Origin: an uncultured Candidatus Saccharibacteria bacterium
GTDB taxonomy: Bacteria; Patescibacteriota; Saccharimonadia; Saccharimonadales; Saccharimonadaceae
Direction of reading: 5' to 3'
Assembly: GCA_946185175.1 (NCBI GenBank)
Contig: CAMHIH010000012.1
Coordinates: 1-12,616, forward strand
DNA length: 12,616 nucleotides
In this document: in pieces, positions 1 through 7,512 of the stretch
Layout of the letters: each line of letters starts with the position of its first letter
Position numbering within the stretch: position 1 is the stretch's first letter
Notes under the pieces: model-generated
Seen by the model: only the letters and a program-made list of their open reading frames with translations
What the model was told of the DNA's origin: nothing
The model's database searches: none
Translations under genes and position numbers: made by a program

Positions 1-60
1 CATGATCTAAAAATCAAAGAGGTTTGGGAGAGCCTCAGCGAAGAAGACTTAGATTTCTAG
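1..60 (+). CDS. C-terminal end of an unidentified plus-strand protein (partial)
   Basis: The first 60 bases read in frame 1 as 19 sense codons, HDLKIKEVWESLSEEDLDF, followed by TAG. The rest of the gene lies outside the window. The tail is charged and amphipathic (Lys/Glu/Asp alternating with Leu, Ile, Val and Trp), which looks like genuine helical coding sequence, but it is too short to assign a family. It ends 44 bases before the stop codon of the minus-strand Cys-rich protein, so the two genes converge. I see no convincing terminator hairpin in the gap. Confidence 0.45.
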   Translation, partial: HDLKIKEVWESLSEEDLDF

Positions 61-104
61 AGCCCTAAATAAGCTTTTCTATAAAGACCGTGAGTGCGTC
101 TTAA

Positions 105-801
105 TTAGTCGCAGGTATACTGGTACACTGTATAGCTTCCGCGAGCTGTTCCCGTCGGAGAAGTCAGAATGTTTTGCGGGGTTGCCTTGATTTGCGGATG
201 ACCTTGGTAGGTTGTTATCGTGCCACATACGAGTATCTCGCCTTTATCTTTATATGTTGCAAGAAAATCATTCCAATTGTAGTTTCCATACATATAGATC
301 ACGAACCCATTCTGATAATCTTTCTTTTCATCAATGAAAAAATTGCGTCCGGAATTTGCAAAATATGTAGGATAAAATACTACGCATCTCACTTCGCCTA
401 CATGAGACCATGTATCGGCAGCCGAGAGACAATAGTCGCCAGCGTTCTTCCCCGCATTCACTTCCTGGTATGTTCCAATTTCATAAAGGGAGCCGCCATG
501 TTTTACGATTGCATTTTTTAAATACGCCGACTCAAGGCCAGCCTGCCTTATCTCGGAGCATGAGTAATGCGTGCTACCAACGGTTACTCCGGTGATACAC
601 TCATCATCAAAACGTTCCGACGTTGTCTTATCTCTGCACGTATTTGAGCTCTCGACGTATACTTTATTTTCCGATTCGCATGACTTCTTTGTGTTATTTT
701 TTGCGACGGAGCTTGCATATATGGGCAACGCAACAAAAAAAGGCGACAGCAATAATAAGAATAGGCATCAAATTACTACTATTGCTTTTCTTATTTTCCA
801 T
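105..801 (-). CDS. Secreted Cys-rich protein with probable OB-fold; apparent frameshift in signal peptide
   Basis: The uninterrupted frame runs from a TTG at 752 to TAA at 105 (215 codons), but it starts in the middle of a hydrophobic stretch and has no Shine-Dalgarno. A good extended -10 promoter sits 6 nt before an ATG at 801-799, in another frame. That frame gives MENKKSNSSN then a hydrophobic run. Removing one T from the seven-T run (plus-strand A7, 735-741) joins both frames into a standard signal peptide (basic n-region, LMPILIIAVAFFVALP core, YASS near the cleavage site) and a 231-residue protein. The exported part has eight cysteines, an even number suited to disulfides. Its C-terminal half resembles a bacterial OB-fold: a GEV.CVVFYP strand, a NFFIDE turn, then GEILVCGTITTYQGHPQIKA. 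A nucleic-acid or ligand-binding role outside the cell is possible, but no specific function can be assigned. Confidence 0.7.
735..741 (-). repeat. Seven-T homopolymer in the signal-peptide coding region
   Basis: A run of seven A on the plus strand (seven T in the coding direction) lies exactly where the reading frame from the ATG at 801 and the frame of the mature protein must be joined. Six Ts would give one continuous 231-codon gene. It may be a sequencing or assembly error, a phase-variable slippage tract, or a real inactivating mutation. Confidence 0.6.
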
Positions 802-807
802 GAAATT

Positions 808-816
808 ATTATAACA
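808..816 (-). promoter_or_regulatory. Extended -10 promoter of the Cys-rich secreted protein
   Basis: Read on the minus strand, TGTTATAAT is a perfect extended -10 (TGn plus TATAAT at 813-808). It is followed by 6 nt (AATTTC) and then ATG at 801. A weak -35, TTGTGT, lies at 835-830 with a 16-bp spacer. Transcription starting about 7 nt after the -10 would begin on the ATG itself, so the mRNA would be leaderless. This places the true start at 801 rather than at the downstream TTG. Confidence 0.65.
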
Positions 817-891
817 TATTTTTCGTTTTACACAAATATGGAGCCGCTCCTGCTACTCTTTTTTGTGACAACGTTTGCACTAATTCTGATT

Positions 892-1755
892 TTAGTAATG
901 ATAGCCCACGCTATGATCAGTTATTTCAACATCTGGTTTTTTCTTAGAATATCCGAAGAAAGCATTAACGATAAAATACGTTGCGACCATCACGAACGAT
1001 GTGGCACATAAAACTATTGAGCCCTGGCTGGCGTGACAATTTTTCGCAAACCCTGGCGATACGGCAAGAATTAGAGCCTCCGCTATCGCCAATGCTATTA
1101 ATCGCGGCGTGCGATACGGTATTAGTATCTGAACAATCATACAGAAAAACACCATCGTAATCGTAACCATGATGGCATCCATCTCGCTTTTAATGTTATC
1201 GCGACATACATCTGCGGCCGTATTTGCGTAATATATATGGCTCTTTTTCAGCGTGTCAACAATATTAATAAATAACATGCCTATTCGGCCGGAGAATGTC
1301 CTCGTGACTTCTTTCTCAAAACCTTTCGTCGAATTATCCAACCATTGCGAGTATACCCGGTTAATCTGGACATTCAGTTCGGGGGTCGCCTTCCAGTTAA
1401 TCTTGCCAGTATTATACTCAAGCACAAGTAGGAAACCAGACTCTTTCGCTCCGCCCTCCATATGCAGTTCGTCAAAACGTTGCGCTACATAGTTAGTCAT
1501 ATCCCCGACTACTCGCGGAACGATCACTATCGCAAAACGTATATTCGCCTCATCGTGAGCCGCCTTCGCTTTTTGGATCATTTCTTCTTTATGAACGTCC
1601 ATTAAAGCATTCGCTTCGTCATAGACGTAAATATTTTCGAAAGGCTCGACCTCTACTTCTTCTTGTGGTCGTTCTATATCTAACGCGCTCGCCGGCGCTA
1701 TTAAGACAATTGACGACAATAAGACCAAAATCAATCCGAAGACTAGTTTCTTCAT
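892..1755 (-). CDS. Exported TPM-domain protein with three C-terminal membrane segments
   Basis: A 287-residue protein. Residues 1-24 form a signal peptide (KK, long Leu/Ile/Val core, PASA cleavage site). Residues about 42-170 match the TPM domain (TLP18.3/Psb32/MOLO-1 type): it opens with IYVYDEANAL, has the strand IRFAIVIVP, a tract like MTNYVAQRFDELHMEGG, and the core strand GFLLVLEYNTGKINW. Three hydrophobic helices follow at about 194-213, 218-237 and 246-268, then a short charged tail, so the TPM domain should lie outside the membrane. It lacks the long glycine-rich tail many TPM proteins carry. Family members include a plant thylakoid acid phosphatase and photosystem II repair factor, but most bacterial ones are uncharacterised and I infer no reaction. 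The start ATG has its own promoter 6 nt upstream, so it is probably transcribed apart from the lipid operon that ends 44 nt before it. Confidence 0.8.
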   Translation of the reverse strand: MKKLVFGLILVLLSSIVLIAPASALDIERPQEEVEVEPFENIYVYDEANALMDVHKEEMIQKAKAAHDEANIRFAIVIVPRVVGDMTNYVAQRFDELHMEGGAKESGFLLVLEYNTGKINWKATPELNVQINRVYSQWLDNSTKGFEKEVTRTFSGRIGMLFINIVDTLKKSHIYYANTAADVCRDNIKSEMDAIMVTITMVFFCMIVQILIPYRTPRLIALAIAEALILAVSPGFAKNCHASQGSIVLCATSFVMVATYFIVNAFFGYSKKKPDVEITDHSVGYHY

Positions 1756-1761
1756 GGATAT

Positions 1762-1770
1762 ATTTTAGCA
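1762..1770 (-). promoter_or_regulatory. Extended -10 promoter of the TPM-domain gene, leaderless start
   Basis: On the minus strand, TGCTAAAAT (extended TGC plus TAAAAT at 1767-1762) is followed by 6 nt (ATATCC) and the ATG at 1755. There is no Shine-Dalgarno between them. No good -35 hexamer is visible 16-18 bp upstream, consistent with dependence on the extended TG. It lies in the 44-nt gap after the acyl-ligase stop codon. The arrangement is nearly identical to the promoters at 808-816 and 12072-12080. Confidence 0.6.
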
Positions 1771-1799
1771 CAAGCTTTATCTTAGCCAGTTTGCGTTTA

Positions 1800-3230
1800 T
1801 TACTTTAACCCCACCAATTCCGATTCTTTGTGAACGGAATAGTTTATGATCCAATCTTTCTTAGCAGAGTTTGCGTTAAATTTTTGAATAACTTGGCCCA
1901 CATCTATGTCGCTAGCTTCTTTAAGGTAAATGTCGTAAATAATTGCGCCTTTCTCTAGTTGCCCCTTCAATTTAACCACGTCACTGCAGGTCATGACGAG
2001 ACGACGCTCGATGTCTGGCAAATAGACGTTTTCGCCATTCTCGCCAACCAAAACGTCTTTTTTGCGACCGCGCACATACAATTTGTTGCCTTCTAACCAG
2101 CCGTAATCGCCCGTAATGAAGTAACCGTCGTCCGTAAACGCCGCCTTTGTCTTTTTTACATCATCAAGATACCCCAAGAACACACTTTCGCCCCTTACGA
2201 CGATATCACCCACGCCATCTTTGTCTTGATTTAGGATTTTTACTTCCATATTCTCAAACACCGTGCCGGAGCTTTCAAAATCATCAAAATTCGGGTATTC
2301 GATGCTCAGTGATGAGCTTGTCTCGGTCAAGGCGTAAGCCTCAAACATTGGCAGTCCGTGCTGCTTATAAAACGCGCGAATCTTCGGACTGAAGTTGGCT
2401 CCGCCGCAAAATAGAAAACGAATTCGATCACCAAATGCCATAGAGATATGCTCCCCATACGCTTCCATCAGGCGACGATAAATTAACGGTACGGCACAAA
2501 AGATAGTCGGGCGAACTTCTCGCAGTTCATCGGCGATTTTTGCGGTATCGCTGCAGAGATAAACCTGCATCCCGCCCACGAGCGAGTAATAAAAATTATA
2601 AATGCCGCCATACGTATGGTGAAGCGGTAAGAATAAATAGACAACTTCGTCATCTCTAAATGAAGTGCGACGACATAATGGCTCCCAGCCCGCAAAAATA
2701 TTTTTTAGCGAAAGCATTACGCCCTTTGGACTGGAGGTCGTACCACTCGTAAAGATGATCTTGGCGCAGGCTTCGGGATTACGTTCTGGAAAATTAAACA
2801 TCTTGGCCGGTTTTTTGAGCTTTGCAAGCTCTTCCTGCATACAGTAACATTTCAATTTCGGAAACTTTGTCGCAATATCCATGAATCGCTCGCGCTGATC
2901 TTCGTCGTATAATACCGCTGCTATCTTGGATTTTTTAATAACGCGCTCGATTTCATCTTGGCCGAGCTGAAAATTCAAGTTCACTACCGTACCAACGAAA
3001 GCGAGGACTGCTAGGTCGGAAATCATGTACGGCACACTATTTTTGCCTATCACCATGATGCGTTTTTCTGACAGCCCATCTGCCGCGAGTTTTTCCGCAA
3101 GCGCATTGGCGTCTTCAATCATCTCACCATACATAATTCCCTGATATTTCCCATCAGTCTTCGTGAATACGAAATCTTTATCGTGCCAATTCTTATATGC
3201 GTTGTTTAGAATTGATTCAATTGTTTTCAT
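1800..3230 (-). CDS. AMP-forming acyl ligase (ANL superfamily), C-terminal catalytic Lys motif missing
   Basis: A 476-residue adenylate-forming enzyme that should activate a carboxylic acid, probably a fatty acid, as acyl-AMP. Visible motifs in order: the P-loop FTSGTTSSPKG (160-170), the PLHHTYGG region (202-209), EAYALTET (298-304), TGD with the ribose-binding Asp375, and the hinge RGRKKD (387-392) followed by GENVYLPDIE. The chain ends about 84 residues after the hinge, and the usual PxxxxGK motif with the C-terminal catalytic lysine is not recognisable (tail SVHKESELVGLK). It is therefore short for an acyl-CoA synthetase (usually 500 or more) and may make only the adenylate, or hand the acyl group to an unusual acceptor. 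The ATG overlaps the stop of the acetyltransferase-like gene (ATGA, 3227-3230), with an AAAGGA ribosome site at 3238-3243. It is the last gene of the lipid operon. Adjacency to an N-acyltransferase-like protein suggests that partner uses its product (inference). Confidence 0.85.
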   Translation of the reverse strand: MKTIESILNNAYKNWHDKDFVFTKTDGKYQGIMYGEMIEDANALAEKLAADGLSEKRIMVIGKNSVPYMISDLAVLAFVGTVVNLNFQLGQDEIERVIKKSKIAAVLYDEDQRERFMDIATKFPKLKCYCMQEELAKLKKPAKMFNFPERNPEACAKIIFTSGTTSSPKGVMLSLKNIFAGWEPLCRRTSFRDDEVVYLFLPLHHTYGGIYNFYYSLVGGMQVYLCSDTAKIADELREVRPTIFCAVPLIYRRLMEAYGEHISMAFGDRIRFLFCGGANFSPKIRAFYKQHGLPMFEAYALTETSSSLSIEYPNFDDFESSGTVFENMEVKILNQDKDGVGDIVVRGESVFLGYLDDVKKTKAAFTDDGYFITGDYGWLEGNKLYVRGRKKDVLVGENGENVYLPDIERRLVMTCSDVVKLKGQLEKGAIIYDIYLKEASDIDVGQVIQKFNANSAKKDWIINYSVHKESELVGLK

Positions 3231-4294
3231 TTTATTTTCCTTTCTAGCAGTACGTATTCATATTTGTCCTCAATCATGTCGGCGGCATAGTTCTGAGTTA
3301 CTTTACCATCTCGCGCCAGCGCGCCGATACTTGGCAATTTGTTGCGGTTTAACTCTTGAATAATGCTATATACGAGTGCTCGCCCTAATCCGTGATGTTC
3401 CGGTAAAACGCCCATATATAACATTACGTACCCTTTCGGATGACGACGAAGATGTAGTATTCTACCTATATTTAACAAACTGGGATGATAAACTAAGTTC
3501 GAATAATTTGGCACACTTATAAAGAAGCCCGCCATCTTCCCATTTTTATATCCAATCTTGACCATAGCTGGGTTAATAATTTGCTTAAAGTCTGCAAAGG
3601 TTCGCAAAAAGTCTTCACGCGAAAGGTCTTTGTATATCGGAAAATCACTATACAGCGCGGTTAATAAATCATATAATTCCGAAATACTTTCGTCATATCT
3701 CGACATATCGAGATTTCTAATTTCGTAGCCTTTCTTCATGAATTTGTCATACATGTCGGCATATTCTTTATTGATATATTCATATTCGGCTATCTTGTAC
3801 TGATTTGACGTATAGTGCTCGCAAACTTTAAAGCCGTTCGCCTTAAACTGGTCAAAATAATAATCCTTATTGTATGGCTCATCGGTATAAGGCCGGACGT
3901 CAAATTTGTTGATTTTCATGCGGTATTTAATCCAAAATGAAGCATCAACCGGTCCAATTACTTTCGAACATTTGTGCTGCTTGGCTGCCTTTATGGCACA
4001 TTCGAAAATTGACTTTGCAACATCGGGCTCTTCTATACTTTCATAAAAACCCAAATAAGCAGTCTTATCCTTTGGATAAAAAGTAAGCGCAAAGCGACCA
4101 ACTAGTTTATCGTCATCATATACGACGAATTTTCGCATCTCGAAATACTTACTGAGCGGATGCGTCCCAAGTAACAGCTGCTTGGTGGTCTGAGGATTTT
4201 CCATATTTTCAGTTTTGCTATAGAGGCGCTTTGGTAAATCTATAAAATCCTGCGCATATTCCGGTTCATGATTAAACTCAATACAGCGAATCAT
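3227..4294 (-). CDS. GNAT-fold N-acyltransferase, YghO / bacterial ceramide synthase-like
   Basis: A 355-residue protein with no signal peptide or membrane helix. The C-terminal half is a GNAT domain: strand MAGFFISVPNY (254-264), then MGVLPEHHGLGRAL (294-307), which is the acyl-CoA pyrophosphate-binding motif A (Q/RxxGxG/A type), and a terminal ARDGKVTQNYAADMIEDKYEY segment. The N-terminal half contains KVIGPVDASFW (111-121) and DEPYNKDYYFDQFKANGF (138-155), laid out like the GPxxxS and NPxYYxxLxxxxGF blocks of YghO-type proteins. That family includes the Caulobacter ceramide synthase bCerS, which N-acylates a long-chain amine. This assignment is from memory of the family pattern. The gene overlaps both neighbours by ATGA (4291-4294 and 3227-3230), so it is coupled to the second dikinase and the acyl ligase. 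Inference: it transfers an acyl group activated by the ligase to an amine. The substrate is unknown, and an ordinary small-molecule GNAT function cannot be excluded. Confidence 0.65.
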   Translation of the reverse strand: MIRCIEFNHEPEYAQDFIDLPKRLYSKTENMENPQTTKQLLLGTHPLSKYFEMRKFVVYDDDKLVGRFALTFYPKDKTAYLGFYESIEEPDVAKSIFECAIKAAKQHKCSKVIGPVDASFWIKYRMKINKFDVRPYTDEPYNKDYYFDQFKANGFKVCEHYTSNQYKIAEYEYINKEYADMYDKFMKKGYEIRNLDMSRYDESISELYDLLTALYSDFPIYKDLSREDFLRTFADFKQIINPAMVKIGYKNGKMAGFFISVPNYSNLVYHPSLLNIGRILHLRRHPKGYVMLYMGVLPEHHGLGRALVYSIIQELNRNKLPSIGALARDGKVTQNYAADMIEDKYEYVLLERKIK

Positions 4295-6609
4295 TTTGCC
4301 CTACTTTCTATCTTAATTTCGCCAGTCTTGCCGTTCATAGTTACTCGGTCTCCTGTTTTTAGAAGTTTTGTCAGATTTTTTACGCCAACAATTGATGGGA
4401 TGCCTAGTTCGCGCGAAATTATTGCCGTATGCGACAGTAGTGAACCGCGCTCCGATATTACACCCTTGGCCGTAGATAACATAAATACCCAGCCAGGATC
4501 GGTCGAACGCGTAACCACGATTTTGCCCTGCGTATCAGGGTGTTTCTTTGGGTCGTCCACTAATACAACTTTTGCCGAAACAAGACCATCCGAGCACGGC
4601 GTGCCGACAAGACGATTCTTGTCTTCATTAAAATCATAAGAATTTATCGACGCGTGATGCTTATCGAACTCTTCTTTGGCGAAAATTAGCTTAGAATAGC
4701 TAGGCAATTGTCGATATATTTCGTAGTCCGCCTTGCGTTCTTTGACGATTTTCTTCAAGTCAAACTCAGTTTTGACGAAACGGTCCAGCTCTTCAATGCG
4801 CAAATAGAACACGTCATCCTTTTGTGCGATAGCTTTTTGTTTCGCCAATAAGTTTCCGACATGCAGCATGATGCGACGCGCAATACCATAAATACGACTA
4901 CGGTTAAGACGCGAAATTTCACGGTTGCGAATACCAACCTTACACCTTGCCAATAATTTATTTTCAGCATAGTCGGACGATACTTGCTGGATACTTTGGT
5001 ATAGCTCTTCAAGCCTTTGCGGATTGTTGCGATATTCTTGAATTCGCGCCTCGAGTAGCTTCGGATTTGTGCGGAACGTCTGGCTCTCCAACTTCAGCTC
5101 CTCGACGTTGCGGTCTCCAAATTGATCTATATAAGCATCGAACGCCTCGCGATAAGCCGCCTTAGATATTTTATCCGCTCGATAAGCCAGCTCGATCATA
5201 GCTCGTACCGGCTTCATGCTTTCGAGGTTTGATATATTAGCGATTAACGAATTTGCCTTGTCGCCCAGGCGTTTTTTTAATAATCCTACATTGATAAATG
5301 CATACATGTCATTAATCAAAGTAATATCCCAACGTGAAAACAGCTCATCGGCAACGTGATGAAAGTATTTTAAACTCTCCGCCAGGTTTAATTCTTCAGA
5401 GAATTCACGTTTAAACCTTTTTTCAAATTCATCGAAGAAGTCATTTAGCTGCCTCATACTCTCCGGCGCGTGACGCAATTCGCGTAGATAATTTTTCGCC
5501 ACACGCGCATGAATCACTGCACTAATTTTATTTGGCTTACGTGATGGATGTTCTAGCCCAAGCATTTCTTCCCACATCGGCGTAATTTGCCTCCGGAAAG
5601 GCAGAAAATCAATTAAGTTATACCAGTTGCTAATTTTGTAATATAAACGCCCATTGCTAGAGCCCACCATTTCGCTGAAGATTGGTTTATACCGATCCAG
5701 TAGTTCATCATCTTTAACGACGCGACGACATAAAGCCTCAAAAACACCAGCATAAACCATCTCAGCAAATGAAATGGTTAGTGGCAGCGAAATGCCTGGA
5801 TAGCTTTCAACAATATTACTATTATCTAAGACTAGCGGCACAGAATCGTCAATCGTGGTTATTTTACGCGCCTGCAGGATATATATTTTGCCGTCATTAA
5901 TTGCGAACTCAATATCTAGGTTCTTGCCCAAAACTAGTTCTATGTCGGCCGCGCATTTCACAAGCTCGTGCAGGAGATTTGGTCGTAGTAAATTCCGTTT
6001 GCCTTCGAAGTAATAGACATCGTCGGTCTTGCTGTAATAGTAGCTAGTAGTTTGCGCTTTATCGGTCACGATGTTCTCGCCTAGCCCTTCGCCGACTACG
6101 ATAACCGTCTCGTTCAATAGGCCTTGCGGATTAGCCGTGAACAGAACTCCGGCACAATCTGGCTCTACCATTTTCTGAACGATTACGTTCATTTCAATGT
6201 GGCTTATCGATATGTCTTGTCTTTTAATATAAGCCAATACATTTTCATTGCTTAGTGACAGAAAACATTCAAGAATCTTCCGATCGAGCATCTTTGGCGG
6301 AATATTTAGATAGGTATCAAATTGTCCCGCAAAACTATTAACATCTCCATCCTCAATGTTAGAAGCCGAGCGCACAGCAAATAGATCCGATTTCATATCG
6401 GTCACAAAATCTACGATCAGGTGCTCACTTAAATATGCGGAAATCTCTTTGCTGGCTTGACGTGAAGGGAGTCTTAGCTTTGATAAATAGTATTCCTCGA
6501 ACGCCGCATAATCATCAATAACGTCCATAAACTTAATGACCTCAAAATCAGGCACGCTTAGTCCGGCGCGTTTTAGCAGAAACAAGTTATCGATTTTCTG
6601 CCCGTACAT
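4291..6609 (-). CDS. Dikinase 2: ATP-grasp / middle domain / C-terminal His swivel (rifampin phosphotransferase-like)
   Basis: A 772-residue enzyme. Residues 1-250 form the PPDK/PEP-synthase ATP-grasp domain: FAVRSASNIED (77-87, Arg80), NSFAGQFDTY (91-100), VIVQKMVEPDCAGVLFTANP (142-161), and LDIEFAINDGKIYILQARKIT (231-251), whose acidic residues bind metal. A roughly 420-residue middle region ends in DDVFYLRIEEL. The C-terminal swivel domain has RSTDPGWVFML and SLLSHTAIISRELGIPS with the phosphohistidine at His727. The PEP/pyruvate TIM barrel that should follow in PEP synthase or PPDK is absent. The order matches rifampin phosphotransferase, which moves the beta-phosphate of ATP to a hydroxyl on its substrate, giving AMP and Pi. 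The middle domain sets the substrate. Inside a lipid operon the likely target is a lipid or alcohol rather than an antibiotic (inference). It starts 3 nt after the UbiA stop with no strong Shine-Dalgarno, and ends in an ATGA overlap with the GNAT gene. Confidence 0.82.
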   Translation of the reverse strand: MYGQKIDNLFLLKRAGLSVPDFEVIKFMDVIDDYAAFEEYYLSKLRLPSRQASKEISAYLSEHLIVDFVTDMKSDLFAVRSASNIEDGDVNSFAGQFDTYLNIPPKMLDRKILECFLSLSNENVLAYIKRQDISISHIEMNVIVQKMVEPDCAGVLFTANPQGLLNETVIVVGEGLGENIVTDKAQTTSYYYSKTDDVYYFEGKRNLLRPNLLHELVKCAADIELVLGKNLDIEFAINDGKIYILQARKITTIDDSVPLVLDNSNIVESYPGISLPLTISFAEMVYAGVFEALCRRVVKDDELLDRYKPIFSEMVGSSNGRLYYKISNWYNLIDFLPFRRQITPMWEEMLGLEHPSRKPNKISAVIHARVAKNYLRELRHAPESMRQLNDFFDEFEKRFKREFSEELNLAESLKYFHHVADELFSRWDITLINDMYAFINVGLLKKRLGDKANSLIANISNLESMKPVRAMIELAYRADKISKAAYREAFDAYIDQFGDRNVEELKLESQTFRTNPKLLEARIQEYRNNPQRLEELYQSIQQVSSDYAENKLLARCKVGIRNREISRLNRSRIYGIARRIMLHVGNLLAKQKAIAQKDDVFYLRIEELDRFVKTEFDLKKIVKERKADYEIYRQLPSYSKLIFAKEEFDKHHASINSYDFNEDKNRLVGTPCSDGLVSAKVVLVDDPKKHPDTQGKIVVTRSTDPGWVFMLSTAKGVISERGSLLSHTAIISRELGIPSIVGVKNLTKLLKTGDRVTMNGKTGEIKIESRAK

Positions 6610-6612
6610 CTG

Positions 6613-7512
6613 TTAAATCTTTCCCACAAGCAAGAATACTACGACCGTTATAAGCATTGTGGCTTCTTGCAAATAAGTATAGCGTTCAACTTTTTCTACT
6701 AGCTTAAATCGAGTCGGCTTCTGCATGAATTGGACAAACTTCCACGTCATCCAGGCCGCCAAAAGTACAAGCACGACGAGCGAAATTTTATTAAGATTAA
6801 AGACGAGGATTATGTTCGTACATAGGTCAACTAAGGTCATAATCATCACAAAACGCGTAGATTTTTTGTACCCAAATAGCTTCGAGTAGGTGGTGTAGGC
6901 ATTTTCGTCTTTTGGCGCACGGATTTTGCGTGAGATCTCCCAAATCAGGGCCGGGAAATATAGCGTAAAGAGCGCCATCACGTTAATCAATGATATCGGC
7001 TGAATGCCGTATTTGATAACCGTAAATGAGATTGTATATAGGTTTACAAACATTTGCACTGGATTATGTGTGATTAAGGCTAGCGGCAAGCTCGGCTGTA
7101 TCTTGCTACGCTGGAAGAACCAGTTCGCCATTAAAAATCCGTATGCGTACAAAATTCCACAGAACAAAAGATCGTTCATAAAGATAATGTTCAAAATAAT
7201 CGCAATACCATTAAAAATCGCGCAGGCAATAATAATATCGGATTTCTTCGTACGGCCACTCGGCAATGGTCGCTCTTTAAAGAGTTTTTTATCAGTTTCA
7301 TAATCTTTAAGATCGTCCGCGACGCGCAACCACATTAAGAATGAAAAGACCGTAAAAATACCGACAGCCTCTTGAATGCCTAGCGAAAAATCCGTTACAC
7401 CGTTATTGAGCAGAATAATGAAGTGGATTTCCGCAAATGCAATAATCGCCACAAGCAGCATCGACGGAAATGGATACCTCTCCTTAAAATAAATAAATAA
7501 ACGTTTTAGCAT
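6613..7512 (-). CDS. UbiA-superfamily prenyltransferase (integral membrane)
   Basis: A 299-residue protein with about eight to nine hydrophobic helices and no signal peptide. The first Asp-rich site is RVADDLKDYETD (63-74, Asp66/67, Asp70, Asp74) followed by RPLPSG (81-86), which replaces the classic NDxxDxxxD yet keeps the metal- and diphosphate-binding acids. The second site region is WEISRKIRAPKDE then TYSKLFG (191-214), in place of the usual DxxxD. Such RxxDDxKDxxTD / EisRKIRAPxxE proteins form a UbiA branch whose acceptors are mostly unknown. UbiA enzymes transfer a prenyl chain from a diphosphate donor to an aromatic ring or, in archaeal DGGGP synthase, to a glycerol-phosphate lipid. 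CarS, PssA and Psd homologues beside it favour a lipid acceptor (inference). Its ATG overlaps the Psd stop by 7 nt (7506-7512), with a GGTAGGT ribosome site at 7518-7524. Dikinase 2 starts 3 nt after its stop. Confidence 0.82.
   Translation of the reverse strand: MLKRLFIYFKERYPFPSMLLVAIIAFAEIHFIILLNNGVTDFSLGIQEAVGIFTVFSFLMWLRVADDLKDYETDKKLFKERPLPSGRTKKSDIIIACAIFNGIAIILNIIFMNDLLFCGILYAYGFLMANWFFQRSKIQPSLPLALITHNPVQMFVNLYTISFTVIKYGIQPISLINVMALFTLYFPALIWEISRKIRAPKDENAYTTYSKLFGYKKSTRFVMIMTLVDLCTNIILVFNLNKISLVVLVLLAAWMTWKFVQFMQKPTRFKLVEKVERYTYLQEATMLITVVVFLLVGKI

Noticed and set aside
84..102. Terminator hairpin between the converging genes (AAGAC / GTCTT with a 9-nt loop)
   Set aside because: Only five mostly weak base pairs and no T-run follow on either strand.
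753..801. TGA at 768-770 as a sense codon (recoded TGA, as in Gracilibacteria/SR1) that would extend the Cys-rich protein upstream
   Set aside because: TGA is used as the stop at several clean gene ends (3227, 4291, 8354, 11468), three of them ATGA overlaps with conserved downstream starts. A T7 frameshift joined to the promoter-proximal ATG explains the locus better.
174..1011. Plus-strand open frames opposite the Cys-rich and TPM genes
   Set aside because: They lack promoters, ribosome sites and recognisable domains, and mirror the minus-strand coding sequence.
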